Assembly: GCF_017051705.1 (NCBI RefSeq)
Contig: NZ_JAFIDJ010000004.1
Coordinates: forward strand, 124,001-188,000
Reading direction: 5' to 3'
Length of the DNA stretch: 64,000 nucleotides
Source of the DNA: Algoriphagus lutimaris
GTDB taxonomy: Bacteria > Bacteroidota > Bacteroidia > Cytophagales > Cyclobacteriaceae
Shown piece after piece: positions 36,497-45,327 of this stretch. Numbering within the stretch: the first letter of the stretch is position 1; each line of letters starts with the position of its first letter. Under the pieces are notes generated by a model. That model saw only the letters and a list, made by a program, of their open reading frames with translations, was not told the DNA's origin and ran no database searches. The translations under genes and the position numbers were made by a program.

Positions 36497-37091
36497 TGTA
36501 GTCTACCTCAAATAGTAAATCCAGAAATTGATCAAAAGGTTTTGGGTTTTTGTAAAGTCGATCTGAATAAATGGTCACCAAGAGCTTAATGAAACTTGGT
36601 GTATTGTCGATACTTATTTTTTCTAGGGTAATGTTACCAAATAACTGAGAGATTAACTCTCCATCATCCGATGATTTTAAAGGTGGTTTGAAATAAAACT
36701 TCTCTGTGATCTTCACTTGGTCTTTTATTTCTTCAAATTTCCGGTCTAAACTCACCCGCCGGTAACCCAAAGCTAAAACACGTTGGCTAAAAGCCAAGAA
36801 AAGCAGCGAAAAAGATTTTGTATCAAAAGGCAAATCATAGCTCACAGCAATTCCATTTGCATAAGGTGACTCCAATATATGAACTTGAGGATTCTTATTA
36901 ATCTGAGCCTTTTTAAAATGGTAATTCTTATTGATTAACTCCATGAACTTCTTCCCATCCTCACGCTGAGACCATTCTAAAGCTTCTTGAAGTTCATTTT
37001 CCTTTATGCTGAAATTCTCTTTATGGTTAACCGGCATTTCTTCAGAAGACTGAAAAACCTTTTTTAACAAATCGTCGAAGAAATTACCCAT
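36489..37091 (-). CDS. Uncharacterised protein in the recQ operon
   Basis: A 200-residue protein I do not recognise. It has no signal peptide or membrane segment. The first third is polar and helical (EMPVNHKENFSIKENELQEALEW), and the rest alternates strands and helices (QVHILESPYANGIAVSYDLPF, FSLLFLAFSQRVLALGYRRVSLDR, FIKLLVTIYSD). It overlaps the recQ end by eight bases and the NUDIX start by eight, so it is firmly in the operon. No motif supports an enzymatic role. It could be a Bacteroidota-specific protein. Confidence 0.8.
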   Translation of the reverse strand: MGNFFDDLLKKVFQSSEEMPVNHKENFSIKENELQEALEWSQREDGKKFMELINKNYHFKKAQINKNPQVHILESPYANGIAVSYDLPFDTKSFSLLFLAFSQRVLALGYRRVSLDRKFEEIKDQVKITEKFYFKPPLKSSDDGELISQLFGNITLEKISIDNTPSFIKLLVTIYSDRLYKNPKPFDQFLDLLFEVDYNG

Positions 37092-39006
37092 AGTTTGAAA
37101 TTACGTATTTACCTGAGGAAGTTGAAGAGATCTTTCCTGAATCTTCTAATTTTCGAATGATTGAAAACAATTCTTTGGAAGCAGGAAGCTGAAGCTTAGC
37201 CAATAACTGACTCTCACTTAACCCTCCGGACTCTATAATAGTTTCAATGACCTTTCTTTCTAGTTTCTCTTCATTAGAGGCTAAATCTTTTGATTTTCGA
37301 TTTTTGATACACCAATCGCAGATTCCGCATTCCCGATCTGTGTGCTCTCCAAAATACTCCTGTATAAACTGGCTTCTACAAAGCGTCTCTTGGTGGGCAT
37401 AGGCAATGATCTGTTGTGCATGATTCAAGGTCAACGCTCTTCTATCTTCAATACGTTTGATGTTTAGCGGTAACTTTCCAGCATCGTACCTAGGAGTCAA
37501 AAAAGTCAGTTGAGGTTTGTCCTTTCGCTGATCATAATCCATCACCTCCAATTCAGCCAATTTCCTTAAGCGACTGATGACATCAATTTCCCGTATTTCA
37601 AGCGTTTTAGCCAGTTTTGTCTCCTGAATAGACAGGTATTCCGAAAATAGATTCCCCCCATAAGTTCTGAGTAGCACCTTTACTACCGGATCCAAATTTG
37701 CATATGCTATTTGAACTTCATAAAGCCTGGCCGGATCTACCATGAAATGGATTCTGGAAGGGGCATAAAAACTTTCATTCAGGGAAATCAAGCCTTCCTC
37801 CTCTAATACTTTGAGTGCATAAAATGTCTCTAAAACACCCAAATCATAATTTTGGGCAAATTCATGGTAAACGAAATCAAAACTGCTGAACATATTGCTC
37901 CCTACCGCCAGCTTGTAATAATTTGCCAGACATTGGTAAACCCTTTTAATAAAATCTATGGGAGGATAGACTAAAGCCGCTCTATCCATAAGTGTTTCAA
38001 AATCCTGCTCATTACTTACCAATACTGCAAAAGATTTTTCTCCATCCCTTCCAGCTCTGCCTGCTTCCTGATAATAATTCTCAATATTTTCAGGGAGGTC
38101 AGTATGAATTACCACTCGAACATTAGGTTTATCAATTCCCATCCCAAAGGCATTTGTACTTACCATCACCCGTGTCTTGTCTGCCATCCAAGAAGCTTGT
38201 ACAGCATTACGATCAGCCATGGTCATCCCAGCATGATAGGGTGATGCGGAAATGCCCATTTTTAATAATGAATTGGATATCTGATGTGTGGCCTGCCTAT
38301 TTCTAACATACCAAATCGCCGATCCTGCTACTCGTTGGAGGACTTCAACCCCTTTTTCAAATTTATTTTCAACAAGGCGAACGCTAAAACTTAGATTTTC
38401 ACGAGCAAAACTTTGATGAAATTCCTGCTCGTTTTTCATCAATAATTTGTCCTTGATATCCTCACACACTTTGGGCGTTGCCGATGCCGTCAAGGCTAAA
38501 ATCGGAACCTCAGGATGATATTTCCTTATTTCTCCAATTTCCAGGTACTGGGGTCTGAAATCATAGCCCCATTGAGATATACAGTGCGCCTCATCTACGG
38601 CAATAAGATTGACTGGCATTTGCTTGAACCGCTCAATAAATAAATCCACCTTGAGCCGTTCCGGAGAAACATATAAAAATTTATAATCCCCATAAATGCA
38701 GTTATCCAAAGTAGTGTCAATCTCTCGGTAACTCATACCCGAAAATATTGCTGCTGCTTTGACACCTTTGGCTTTCAAGGCATCTACCTGATCTTTCATC
38801 AAAGCAATCAGAGGACTGATCACCAGACAAATCCCTTCATTTACTAAGCCAGGTATTTGATAACACAGGGATTTACCTCCCCCAGTTGGCAGTAAAGCCA
38901 AAGTATCATGTTGGGACAACACTGAATTGATAACGTCCTTCTGAACGGGTCGAAAATCTTCGAATCCAAAGATCTTGTGAAGTATTTCCTTGCTACGTTT
39001 TTCCAA
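37084..39006 (-). CDS. recQ: ATP-dependent DNA helicase RecQ
   Basis: A 640-residue 3'-5' DNA helicase. Motif 0/I is FRPVQKDVI and LPTGGGKSLCYQ (about 39-50), motif II is VDEAHCISQWG, and motif VI is QEAGRAGRDG. The RQC zinc site is C...CGICDWC near residues 540-565. The C-terminus ends in a short winged-helix-like segment (GGLSESQLLAKLQLPASKELF) rather than a classic HRDC domain. No ATG is available. The TTG directly after the enoyl-CoA hydratase TAA is the likely start, implying translational coupling. Confidence 0.94.
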   Translation of the reverse strand: MEKRSKEILHKIFGFEDFRPVQKDVINSVLSQHDTLALLPTGGGKSLCYQIPGLVNEGICLVISPLIALMKDQVDALKAKGVKAAAIFSGMSYREIDTTLDNCIYGDYKFLYVSPERLKVDLFIERFKQMPVNLIAVDEAHCISQWGYDFRPQYLEIGEIRKYHPEVPILALTASATPKVCEDIKDKLLMKNEQEFHQSFARENLSFSVRLVENKFEKGVEVLQRVAGSAIWYVRNRQATHQISNSLLKMGISASPYHAGMTMADRNAVQASWMADKTRVMVSTNAFGMGIDKPNVRVVIHTDLPENIENYYQEAGRAGRDGEKSFAVLVSNEQDFETLMDRAALVYPPIDFIKRVYQCLANYYKLAVGSNMFSSFDFVYHEFAQNYDLGVLETFYALKVLEEEGLISLNESFYAPSRIHFMVDPARLYEVQIAYANLDPVVKVLLRTYGGNLFSEYLSIQETKLAKTLEIREIDVISRLRKLAELEVMDYDQRKDKPQLTFLTPRYDAGKLPLNIKRIEDRRALTLNHAQQIIAYAHQETLCRSQFIQEYFGEHTDRECGICDWCIKNRKSKDLASNEEKLERKVIETIIESGGLSESQLLAKLQLPASKELFSIIRKLEDSGKISSTSSGKYVISNYG

Positions 39007-39783
39007 TTACCAGTCTGGGTTGTTCTTATTCAAAAAGGATGAAATCCCTTTGATGCAATCCTCATGGGATCTTGCTTTTGCATTGACTTCGGAGGCGTTT
39101 AACAAGGCTTTCTCTCGCTTATCCCGATTGATGGATCGGAGTAAGGTTTTGGTTGCAGCCATGGAAAAGCCCGAATTTTGGTCAATGAGTTTGTTGGCAA
39201 AATCCATCACTCCTTTTTGCAAAAATTCATCATGACAAACTTCCGTAATTAAACCCAATTCAGCTGCTTTTGCAGCCGAAATAAGTTCGCCGGAAAGCAA
39301 GAGCTCCTGGGTTTTAGCCATGCCAATCTGTTCAGCAAGAAATACCGAAACCAAAGCAGGAACGAAGCCTATTCTTACCTCTGTATAACCAAAAAGTGCA
39401 TTGGGAACGGAAAAAGCAAAATCACATACGGTCACCAATCCACAACCACCTGCCAATGCATGCCCTTGGATATTGGCGATAACAATTTTTGGCATGGTAT
39501 AAATCAAGGTCAGTAGTTCCTTTAAATGATTGCTATCCTCCAAGTTTTTCGCATAGGAATAGCTTTGCAAATCCTGAAGATAGGCTAAATCAGCTCCAGC
39601 GCAGAATGCTTTCCCCTCTGCTTCCAGAATTATTACTTTGACATCTTCCCGCTGATCCATCTCCACAAAGGCCTGATGCAAGCCAGAAATCAATTCAGGG
39701 CTTAATGCATTCCGCTTTTCGGGTCTATTAAGTTTTATAAAACCGATCCGATTCTCGACTCGGGTTAATACAGCATGGGTCAT
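39007..39783 (-). CDS. Enoyl-CoA hydratase/isomerase family protein
   Basis: A 258-residue crotonase-fold enzyme starting at the ATG complementary to 39781-39783; an upstream TTG adds 18 unconserved residues. Signature parts are LNRPEKRNALSPELI, EAEGKAFCAGADLAYLQ and the oxyanion segment IQGHALAGGCGLV, with the Glu of FGYTEVRIGFVPA in the second catalytic position. The exact acyl-CoA substrate is open; methylglutaconyl-CoA hydratase-like enzymes have similar length. Its stop abuts the TTG of recQ. Confidence 0.9.
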   Translation of the reverse strand: MTHAVLTRVENRIGFIKLNRPEKRNALSPELISGLHQAFVEMDQREDVKVIILEAEGKAFCAGADLAYLQDLQSYSYAKNLEDSNHLKELLTLIYTMPKIVIANIQGHALAGGCGLVTVCDFAFSVPNALFGYTEVRIGFVPALVSVFLAEQIGMAKTQELLLSGELISAAKAAELGLITEVCHDEFLQKGVMDFANKLIDQNSGFSMAATKTLLRSINRDKREKALLNASEVNAKARSHEDCIKGISSFLNKNNPDW

Positions 39784-39846
39784 GTAGCAACTTGATTTAG
39801 GAGTAATCAATTTACTTTCATAAATAGTCTTTCCCAAAAATAAGGT

Positions 39847-41778
39847 CTAGAAAAGAACCCGAAATGCAGCACCTTCGAAGGAAATCTGATTGGATGAAGG
39901 CAATTCTACCCATTTATCATTCTCCCACTTTTGAATGGCTATGGAAAGGGGATCATTTAAATAGAGCTTTTTTTCTTGAGAGTCAATCTTGAATTTATTT
40001 GAAGGAAACCTTAGAACACCTCCTATTTCCTTTATGAAAAACAAAGAATCAGGGATAACATCCCAGTTTTTTTGTACTCGATAGGGATCAATCTGGTAGC
40101 TAATATCTTGAGGATTTATGCCTTCATTCCAGCTTTGCACCTTCCCTGAATAAGCGTAATCAAGCATCATCCCTTGCGTGGTATGATAGATTATAAGCTC
40201 CTCCTGGGGACTTTTGAAATAGGAATACACCTCAAACCCTGCCCAAGAAAAACACAATATCAAGGATAGCCAAACCAGCTTTCGTTTAGGGTAATAATCC
40301 CAGGATACCCAAATCAAGAGAGCCAACCAAACCCCAAGCAAGGTGTATAAAGAAATGGTCAATCTTGCAAAATTTGAAAAGGGCAACCCTTGAATGGAAA
40401 CTACTAAAAAGTTTTGAATCGTAACTAATTTACCGACCAAATACCCCATCATATCGCCTAGTAATGGAATCCAACCAAAAAACAAAAGCGGCACCCCAAT
40501 TTGTAAAATCAAAAAGGTAATCGGGATGATTAATAAATTTCCGATCAGGAAATAAGTAGGAAAGGAATGAAAATAAGAAATAGTCAATGGGAAAGTAGCA
40601 AGCTGAGCTGCCATACTGACTGTCAATAGTTGCCATAAGTATTCTTGCCATTGATGATCAGGCTGCCATAATCTGAGAAGTTTAGGTTGTAACAAAGCAA
40701 TTCCTGCTACAGCCAGATAGGACAATTGAAACCCCACTTCAAAAATCACTTGGGGATTAAAGGTAATCATCAGCATGGCTGAAAAGGCCAGCACATTAAA
40801 AATGGAAGGCTTTCTTTCCCGCATTTGTCCCATAGTTAGCAAAGAAAACATAATCGCCGCCCTTACCACGGAAGGAGACATCCCTGTTAACACCGCATAA
40901 ACCCAAATCAACACAATCACCCACCATAAATATGTTTTTAGTGCTACTTTCTTTAATCCGAATGGTTTGATGACTACCATCAATAATGCATAAATAATCC
41001 CTACATGTAACCCAGACACTGCTAATAAATGCATGACTCCTGTCTGACTATATGCCTGCTTAAGGTCCTTTTCTAAAAATTGTTTTTGCCCCAGCAAAAT
41101 TGCTTGTGCAATTTGATTGGAAGCTCTGTCTGGGATTTTGGATTCCAAGAATTTACTTAGCCTATTTCTAAGATGTTTAAAAAAATAGAGGCTAAAGTAG
41201 GGGGAGCTATTATTTATAACAACAACTTCCTTCTTCAGAAATTGTCGATATAAAATCCCTCTTCTTTCCAAATAGCCGGAGTAATTAAACTCATAAGGAT
41301 TAGAAGGAGATGGAATGGTTTCAGGATTGGACGGGATCCAAACCATATTTCCCGGCAGTAAAGGAATCTTCGACTGATGATAAATCACTACTTGTCCCGA
41401 CTTATTTTCCCAGATTCCACCCTTAAGAATGGACTTGATTTTTAAGACATTTTCAAATGAATTAGGTTTCTCCTCATCATAATTAATCACTTCGGCCAAA
41501 TATCCATCCACCCCATTCCAGTTTATCTTCTCGGAGGAATTGATTCCATTTTGAGATATCCAATTTCCAAAAAGGAATAACATCGAATATGCCAACACTG
41601 CATTTTTTAACTTCCTGAATTGATGCGGAGAGTATATCAATAAGCCTGCATAGAGGATCCAAGTACCGATTAAAGCAATCAGGATTACAGTTGGATCATT
41701 GGCCCAAGCTTTTCCCGTAAAAATCCCAGCGATAAAAAATGGGAGGTATCTCAAAAATGGAAAATCCGAAAACCGCAT
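39847..41778 (-). CDS. comEC: ComEC/Rec2-type DNA uptake channel protein
   Basis: A 643-residue polytopic membrane protein. Residues about 1-190 carry two helices and a DUF4131-like soluble domain. The Competence domain follows (about 215-500) with GVMHLLAVSGLHVGIIYALL and FQLSYLAVAGIALLQP. The C-terminal metallo-beta-lactamase domain of the Bacillus protein is absent; the last 100 residues are a short soluble tail, as is common in Bacteroidota. It is expected to form the inner-membrane pore for single-stranded DNA in natural transformation. The gene lies upstream of the enoyl-CoA hydratase and recQ, with about 60 bases between. Confidence 0.9.
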   Translation of the reverse strand: MRFSDFPFLRYLPFFIAGIFTGKAWANDPTVILIALIGTWILYAGLLIYSPHQFRKLKNAVLAYSMLFLFGNWISQNGINSSEKINWNGVDGYLAEVINYDEEKPNSFENVLKIKSILKGGIWENKSGQVVIYHQSKIPLLPGNMVWIPSNPETIPSPSNPYEFNYSGYLERRGILYRQFLKKEVVVINNSSPYFSLYFFKHLRNRLSKFLESKIPDRASNQIAQAILLGQKQFLEKDLKQAYSQTGVMHLLAVSGLHVGIIYALLMVVIKPFGLKKVALKTYLWWVIVLIWVYAVLTGMSPSVVRAAIMFSLLTMGQMRERKPSIFNVLAFSAMLMITFNPQVIFEVGFQLSYLAVAGIALLQPKLLRLWQPDHQWQEYLWQLLTVSMAAQLATFPLTISYFHSFPTYFLIGNLLIIPITFLILQIGVPLLFFGWIPLLGDMMGYLVGKLVTIQNFLVVSIQGLPFSNFARLTISLYTLLGVWLALLIWVSWDYYPKRKLVWLSLILCFSWAGFEVYSYFKSPQEELIIYHTTQGMMLDYAYSGKVQSWNEGINPQDISYQIDPYRVQKNWDVIPDSLFFIKEIGGVLRFPSNKFKIDSQEKKLYLNDPLSIAIQKWENDKWVELPSSNQISFEGAAFRVLF

Positions 41779-41817
41779 TTTTTAATTGAATTAATTATTA
41801 AGTTAATGATTTTCGGA

Positions 41818-41850
41818 CAAAAAAAAGAGCCCTAATCAAGAGCTCTTCAG
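41818..41850 (-). terminator. Terminator after the 41867 gene
   Basis: On the minus strand AAGAGC (41842-41847) pairs with GCTCTT (41825-41830), followed by a run of T. It lies between the beta-barrel gene and comEC. Confidence 0.7.
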
Positions 41851-41866
41851 TTTATTGATAGGATTA

Positions 41867-42439
41867 TTAAAAACGATAGCCTAGGTTAAATCCTGCATTA
41901 AATTCAATTCCTGTAAATCGATCTATTACATCGTCACTAAAATTTCTCCCAATGCTGGCATAAGGACCAAAAGCAAAGTGCTCAGAAACTTCCCATTTAT
42001 ATCCGGCTCCTGCCCCTAAAATAAAGGCTGTCATATCAGTCGTTTCTATGCCACCGGATTCGGAAGGTTCTTCAAAGTCTCCAAACCTGATTTTTGCCAA
42101 GGGAAAGAGATAAAAACGACCACTTCCATTACTATTCAGATAAAAATTCATAGCAGCTTGTAGGGAATTGGTCTTATATTTCTTCCCTTTCTTTTCATTA
42201 TTAAATCCAAATCGGTCATTAAAAAACCCTTTGAACTCAAGGGAATGGTCTTCACTCAAATAACGTTCGTACGCTACTTCAAACGATCCAAACATGATTA
42301 GGGTGAGAAAGTTAACTTTTATTTCATTGTTGAAATCTCCATAATAATTACTTCCTGTGCTACTAGAAACGACTTCCTGTGCAGCTAATGATCCAATCAC
42401 TCCGAAGATCAATGCAATGGTTACAATGGATTTTCTCAT
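41867..42439 (-). CDS. Outer-membrane beta-barrel protein (DUF3575-like)
   Basis: A 190-residue protein with signal peptide (1-20, ending AAQE) and barrel strands (EIKVNFLTLIMFGSFEVAYERYL, AFILGAGAGYKWEVSEHFAFGPYASIGRNF), ending in the typical FNLGYRF. The pattern NLLTLxxxGxxxxxYE is like DUF3575 proteins of Bacteroidota. It differs from the PorT-like group at 9737-14787. Function is unknown. A terminator follows it and it starts 31 bases after the GNAT gene, so it may end the phoH-GNAT transcript. Confidence 0.8.
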   Translation of the reverse strand: MRKSIVTIALIFGVIGSLAAQEVVSSSTGSNYYGDFNNEIKVNFLTLIMFGSFEVAYERYLSEDHSLEFKGFFNDRFGFNNEKKGKKYKTNSLQAAMNFYLNSNGSGRFYLFPLAKIRFGDFEEPSESGGIETTDMTAFILGAGAGYKWEVSEHFAFGPYASIGRNFSDDVIDRFTGIEFNAGFNLGYRF

Positions 42440-42469
42440 ATTTTATTTTTTTAAATAGAATTACAATTC

Positions 42470-42910
42470 TTACGCCAACTGCATTTTATAGTGAAGAATA
42501 TTACATTCCTCAAAAACATCTCCTACCTTCTCAAACTTAAATTTGGTATATAAAGGCACCGCATCCAATTGCGCATTTAAATATTTTACCTTGCCTTTTG
42601 ACTTTGGATCTGACTGAATATCAAGCAAAACCGCTTTTACCATACTTTGACCAACTCCTTGTCCCCTGGCTTCTTTTAAAACTGCAAAACGCTCTAATTT
42701 GACTCCCTTTTCTGTAAACCTCCATCTTGCTGCACCAACCGGTTCGCCATCTAAGGTAGCCAAAAAGTGGGTAGAATTTTCCTCAAATTCATCGTATTCT
42801 GCTTCTGCTGGCACTTTTTGTTCGACCACGAAAACCTGTTTCCGTATAGCATAGACCTTCTTCAACCGCTCTTGGTCATCAGCTGCTACTTTTTCTACTA
42901 CCAATTTCAT
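42470..42910 (-). CDS. GNAT family N-acetyltransferase
   Basis: A 146-residue GNAT. The N-terminal part VYAIRKQVFVVEQKVPAEAEYDEFE is the usual ElaA-like opening, GAARWRF is the strand before the acetyl-CoA loop, and the loop itself is ARGQGVGQSM at about residues 82-91. The end LYTKFKFEKVGDVFEECNILHYKM resembles ElaA/YjcF-type proteins. The acceptor is unknown. It overlaps the phoH end by 32 bases, so co-expression with phoH is likely. Confidence 0.9.
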   Translation of the reverse strand: MKLVVEKVAADDQERLKKVYAIRKQVFVVEQKVPAEAEYDEFEENSTHFLATLDGEPVGAARWRFTEKGVKLERFAVLKEARGQGVGQSMVKAVLLDIQSDPKSKGKVKYLNAQLDAVPLYTKFKFEKVGDVFEECNILHYKMQLA

Positions 42911-43868
42911 TTTTCATTCGGTCTTTTTCAGCTTGATCTTTTTCGTAAGCCTCTATGATAGATTTGACTAGTTTATGTCGGATCACATCTTTTCCACTCA
43001 AATTCACCACTCCGATTCCTTTCACATTTTTAAGGATTTTCAATGCTTCAGAAAGACCAGATTTCTGACGAACAGGTAAATCTACCTGGGTTTGGTCCCC
43101 CGTGATAATCACCTTGGAATTTGGCCCCATACGAGTAAGGAACATTTTTATCTGTTCGTTGGTCGTGTTCTGGGCCTCATCCAATAATACAAAGGCATCA
43201 TGTAGTGTTCTACCTCTCATATATGCCAAAGGTGCGATTTCTATGACTCTTGTCTCTTGATAAAACTTCAACTTTTCAGAAGGAACCATGTCAGAAAGGG
43301 CATCATAGATCGGCCTTAAATAGGGATCTAATTTCTCCTGAAGATCTCCAGGAAGAAATCCAAGATTTTCTCCTGCCTCCACAGCTGGACGGGTAATGAT
43401 GATTCGTTTCACCTCACGGTTCTTAAGGGCTCTCACTGCCAGCGCCACTGCGATATAAGTCTTCCCTGTACCAGCTGGACCTAATGCAAAAACCAAATCA
43501 TTATTCATCGCAGATTCGACCAATTTTCTTTGGTTTGGAGATTTAGGCTTGATCACCAAACCTTTATTACCAAAAACGATTACTTGATCTCTACTTGCTT
43601 CTTCGAAAGGGACTCCTTCCACATCTAAATAATCCTTGACATTTTCTGGTGTGAGATGACCAAAGCGCTCCAAATGTTCCAACAATAAATTGAGCACATC
43701 ATTTATTCGCAAAATCTCTGGCGCTCCACCCTTGATTCGGATTTCATTTCCCCTGGATATAATCTTACTCTGAGGGAAAGCAAGTGCGATTTGCTTGATA
43801 TTTTCATTGGCCTGACCTAAAAATTCGGCCAAAGGCACGTTTTCTAAAGTGATTACTTTTTCTACCAA
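42879..43868 (-). CDS. phoH: PhoH family ATPase
   Basis: A 329-residue protein. An N-terminal KH-like region (about 1-95) precedes the PhoH P-loop ATPase domain, with Walker A LGPAGTGKTYIA at about 129-140 and Walker B FVLLDEAQN, plus the sensor VIITGDQTQVDLP. PhoH2/YbeZ proteins act with YbeY in RNA handling. The C-terminus is a basic tail (QAEKDRMKNEIGS). The only early start is a TTG (complement of 43866-43868), which keeps the family length. Confidence 0.9.
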   Translation of the reverse strand: MVEKVITLENVPLAEFLGQANENIKQIALAFPQSKIISRGNEIRIKGGAPEILRINDVLNLLLEHLERFGHLTPENVKDYLDVEGVPFEEASRDQVIVFGNKGLVIKPKSPNQRKLVESAMNNDLVFALGPAGTGKTYIAVALAVRALKNREVKRIIITRPAVEAGENLGFLPGDLQEKLDPYLRPIYDALSDMVPSEKLKFYQETRVIEIAPLAYMRGRTLHDAFVLLDEAQNTTNEQIKMFLTRMGPNSKVIITGDQTQVDLPVRQKSGLSEALKILKNVKGIGVVNLSGKDVIRHKLVKSIIEAYEKDQAEKDRMKNEIGSRKSSS

Positions 43869-43970
43869 TCTGTTTTCTTTGATTAGATTATCCTTAGGCG
43901 AACAAATAAATTTCTATTTTTGTCCGCAGCTCCTCTAACAAAAGTACACAATTTTAATTGACATGCTCCT

Positions 43971-44741
43971 ATGGCTTTGGTGACATTCCTCTCAGATTTT
44001 GGGGACAAAGATTATTACGTTCCTGCAGTAAAAGCCAAAATGCTTGCAGTGAACCCACAATTGAACATTATAGATATTTCACATTCTATAGACACGTTTG
44101 ACTTAGCTCACGCGGCGTTTGTCTTACGTTCTACTTTTCGTGATTTCCCGAAGGGTACCGTGCATCTGGTGGCCATCAATAGCACTGGATCCTATACGCA
44201 TGGTTACATAGGGATCAAACTGGAAGAACACATTTTCTTGGGTCCCAACAATGGTATTTTGAGTTTATTGGCAGATCATGACCCCGGCATCATGGTTCAG
44301 TTTGCAGACATCCATTTGAAAGACACTTCCTTTCCAGCCAAAGATATTTTAGCTCCCATCGCGGCAAAAGTAGCTAGTGGTGCCGCCATCCATGATTTTG
44401 GAGGACCATTGACCAATTTCCGGAAATTGATGGGCCGGCAAGCCAAGGCTACCCGTGAACAAATTCTCGGCCATGTAGTCCGTGTGGATCGATATGGTAA
44501 TTTGATTACCAACATCCAGAAAGAGGTCTTTGAGAAACTAAACCCCGGAAAATTTACCATAGCATTCGGAAGAGAGGAAGTTACCCGACTGGATAAAGGT
44601 TATGATCAAGTGGAACCAGGGGATTGCTTTGCTTTTTTCAACAGCTTGAATTTATTGGAAATCGGTATTAACCATGGACATGGGGCAGATCTGTTGGGCT
44701 TGAAATATGATAGTGTTGTCTTCGTGAATTTCAACCCTTAA
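43971..44741 (+). CDS. SAM hydroxide adenosyltransferase (DUF62 family)
   Basis: A 256-residue member of the chlorinase/fluorinase-like family. The N-terminal strand TFLSDFGDKDYYVPAVK (4-20) carries the SAM-binding aspartates, and the C-terminal domain carries VRVDRYGNLITNI. Most bacterial members hydrolyse S-adenosylmethionine to adenosine and methionine, without halogenation. It is four bases before the ABM gene, so the two share a transcript. A perfect -7-like TATTTTTG lies at about 43912, but without a -33 partner. Confidence 0.9.
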   Translation: MALVTFLSDFGDKDYYVPAVKAKMLAVNPQLNIIDISHSIDTFDLAHAAFVLRSTFRDFPKGTVHLVAINSTGSYTHGYIGIKLEEHIFLGPNNGILSLLADHDPGIMVQFADIHLKDTSFPAKDILAPIAAKVASGAAIHDFGGPLTNFRKLMGRQAKATREQILGHVVRVDRYGNLITNIQKEVFEKLNPGKFTIAFGREEVTRLDKGYDQVEPGDCFAFFNSLNLLEIGINHGHGADLLGLKYDSVVFVNFNP

Positions 44742-44745
44742 AGCC

Positions 44746-45045
44746 ATGTTGATTCGGATTGTACGTATGACATTTCATGAAGAAAAAGTGGCTGCTTTTT
44801 TAGAGAATTTTGAGATTCATAAGAAATCCATCCGGAATTTTCCTGGTTGCCATCATTTAGAGCTTTGGCAGGATGAAAATGAAAAAAATATTTTCATGAC
44901 ATATAGCCATTGGGAAAGCGAAGAAGACCTGAATCAATATCGTGATTCTGAGCTATTTAAAAACGTCTGGGCTTATACGAAGACCTTGTTTTCAGAAAAA
45001 CCCCAAGCTTTCAGTTCAAAAAAATTACAGAAAGTGGAAAAATGA
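44746..45045 (+). CDS. Antibiotic biosynthesis monooxygenase (ABM) domain protein
   Basis: A 99-residue ferredoxin-like fold protein: IRIVRMTFHEEKVAAFLENF at the start, then FPGCHHLELWQDENE and IFMTYSHWESEEDLNQYRDS, the typical ABM pattern. Such proteins include quinol monooxygenases and haem-degrading enzymes, but many are structural. It follows the SAM hydroxide adenosyltransferase gene by four bases. No cofactor motif allows a firmer call. A basic tail of about 15 residues follows the fold. Confidence 0.85.
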   Translation: MLIRIVRMTFHEEKVAAFLENFEIHKKSIRNFPGCHHLELWQDENEKNIFMTYSHWESEEDLNQYRDSELFKNVWAYTKTLFSEKPQAFSSKKLQKVEK

Positions 45046-45133
45046 GTTTGTAGAAAAAAAATTCTTTACTCATATTTGCATCCCGTTACGAAAGCAACGG
45101 ACAGAGATTCTGAGAAATCAGAATTTACCAAAA

Positions 45134-45215
45134 GCCCAGGTGGCGGAATTGGTAGACGCGTTGGTCTCAAACACCAATGCCTTCGGGCGTGCCGGTTCGA
45201 CTCCGGCCCTGGGTA
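45134..45215 (+). tRNA. tRNA-Leu (anticodon CAA)
   Basis: An 82-base class II tRNA. The acceptor GCCCAGG (45134-45140) pairs with CCTGGGT (45208-45214), with one G-T pair; the discriminator is A215. The anticodon stem-loop TTGGT CTCAAAC ACCAA gives CAA, for codon UUG. A long variable arm (TGCCTTCGGGCGT) and a T arm GCCGG TTCGACT CCGGC are present. CCA is not encoded. A terminator follows immediately. Confidence 0.95.
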
Positions 45216-45216
45216 C

Positions 45217-45250
45217 AAAAGCTCGCTGAAAAGCGGGCTTTTTCTTTTTA
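45217..45250 (+). terminator. Terminator after tRNA-Leu
   Basis: AAAGCTCGCT/AGCGGGCTTT stem with a GAAA-type loop followed by TTCTTTTT; begins one base after the tRNA. It also stands at the convergent end of the ABC permease gene. Confidence 0.8.
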
Positions 45251-45327
45251 GATCCAATAATAAACCTCAAAAACAAAGGCATGCATTCTTGCAGGCCTTT
45301 TATACTTCAAAATTCTTATTTCAGAGT

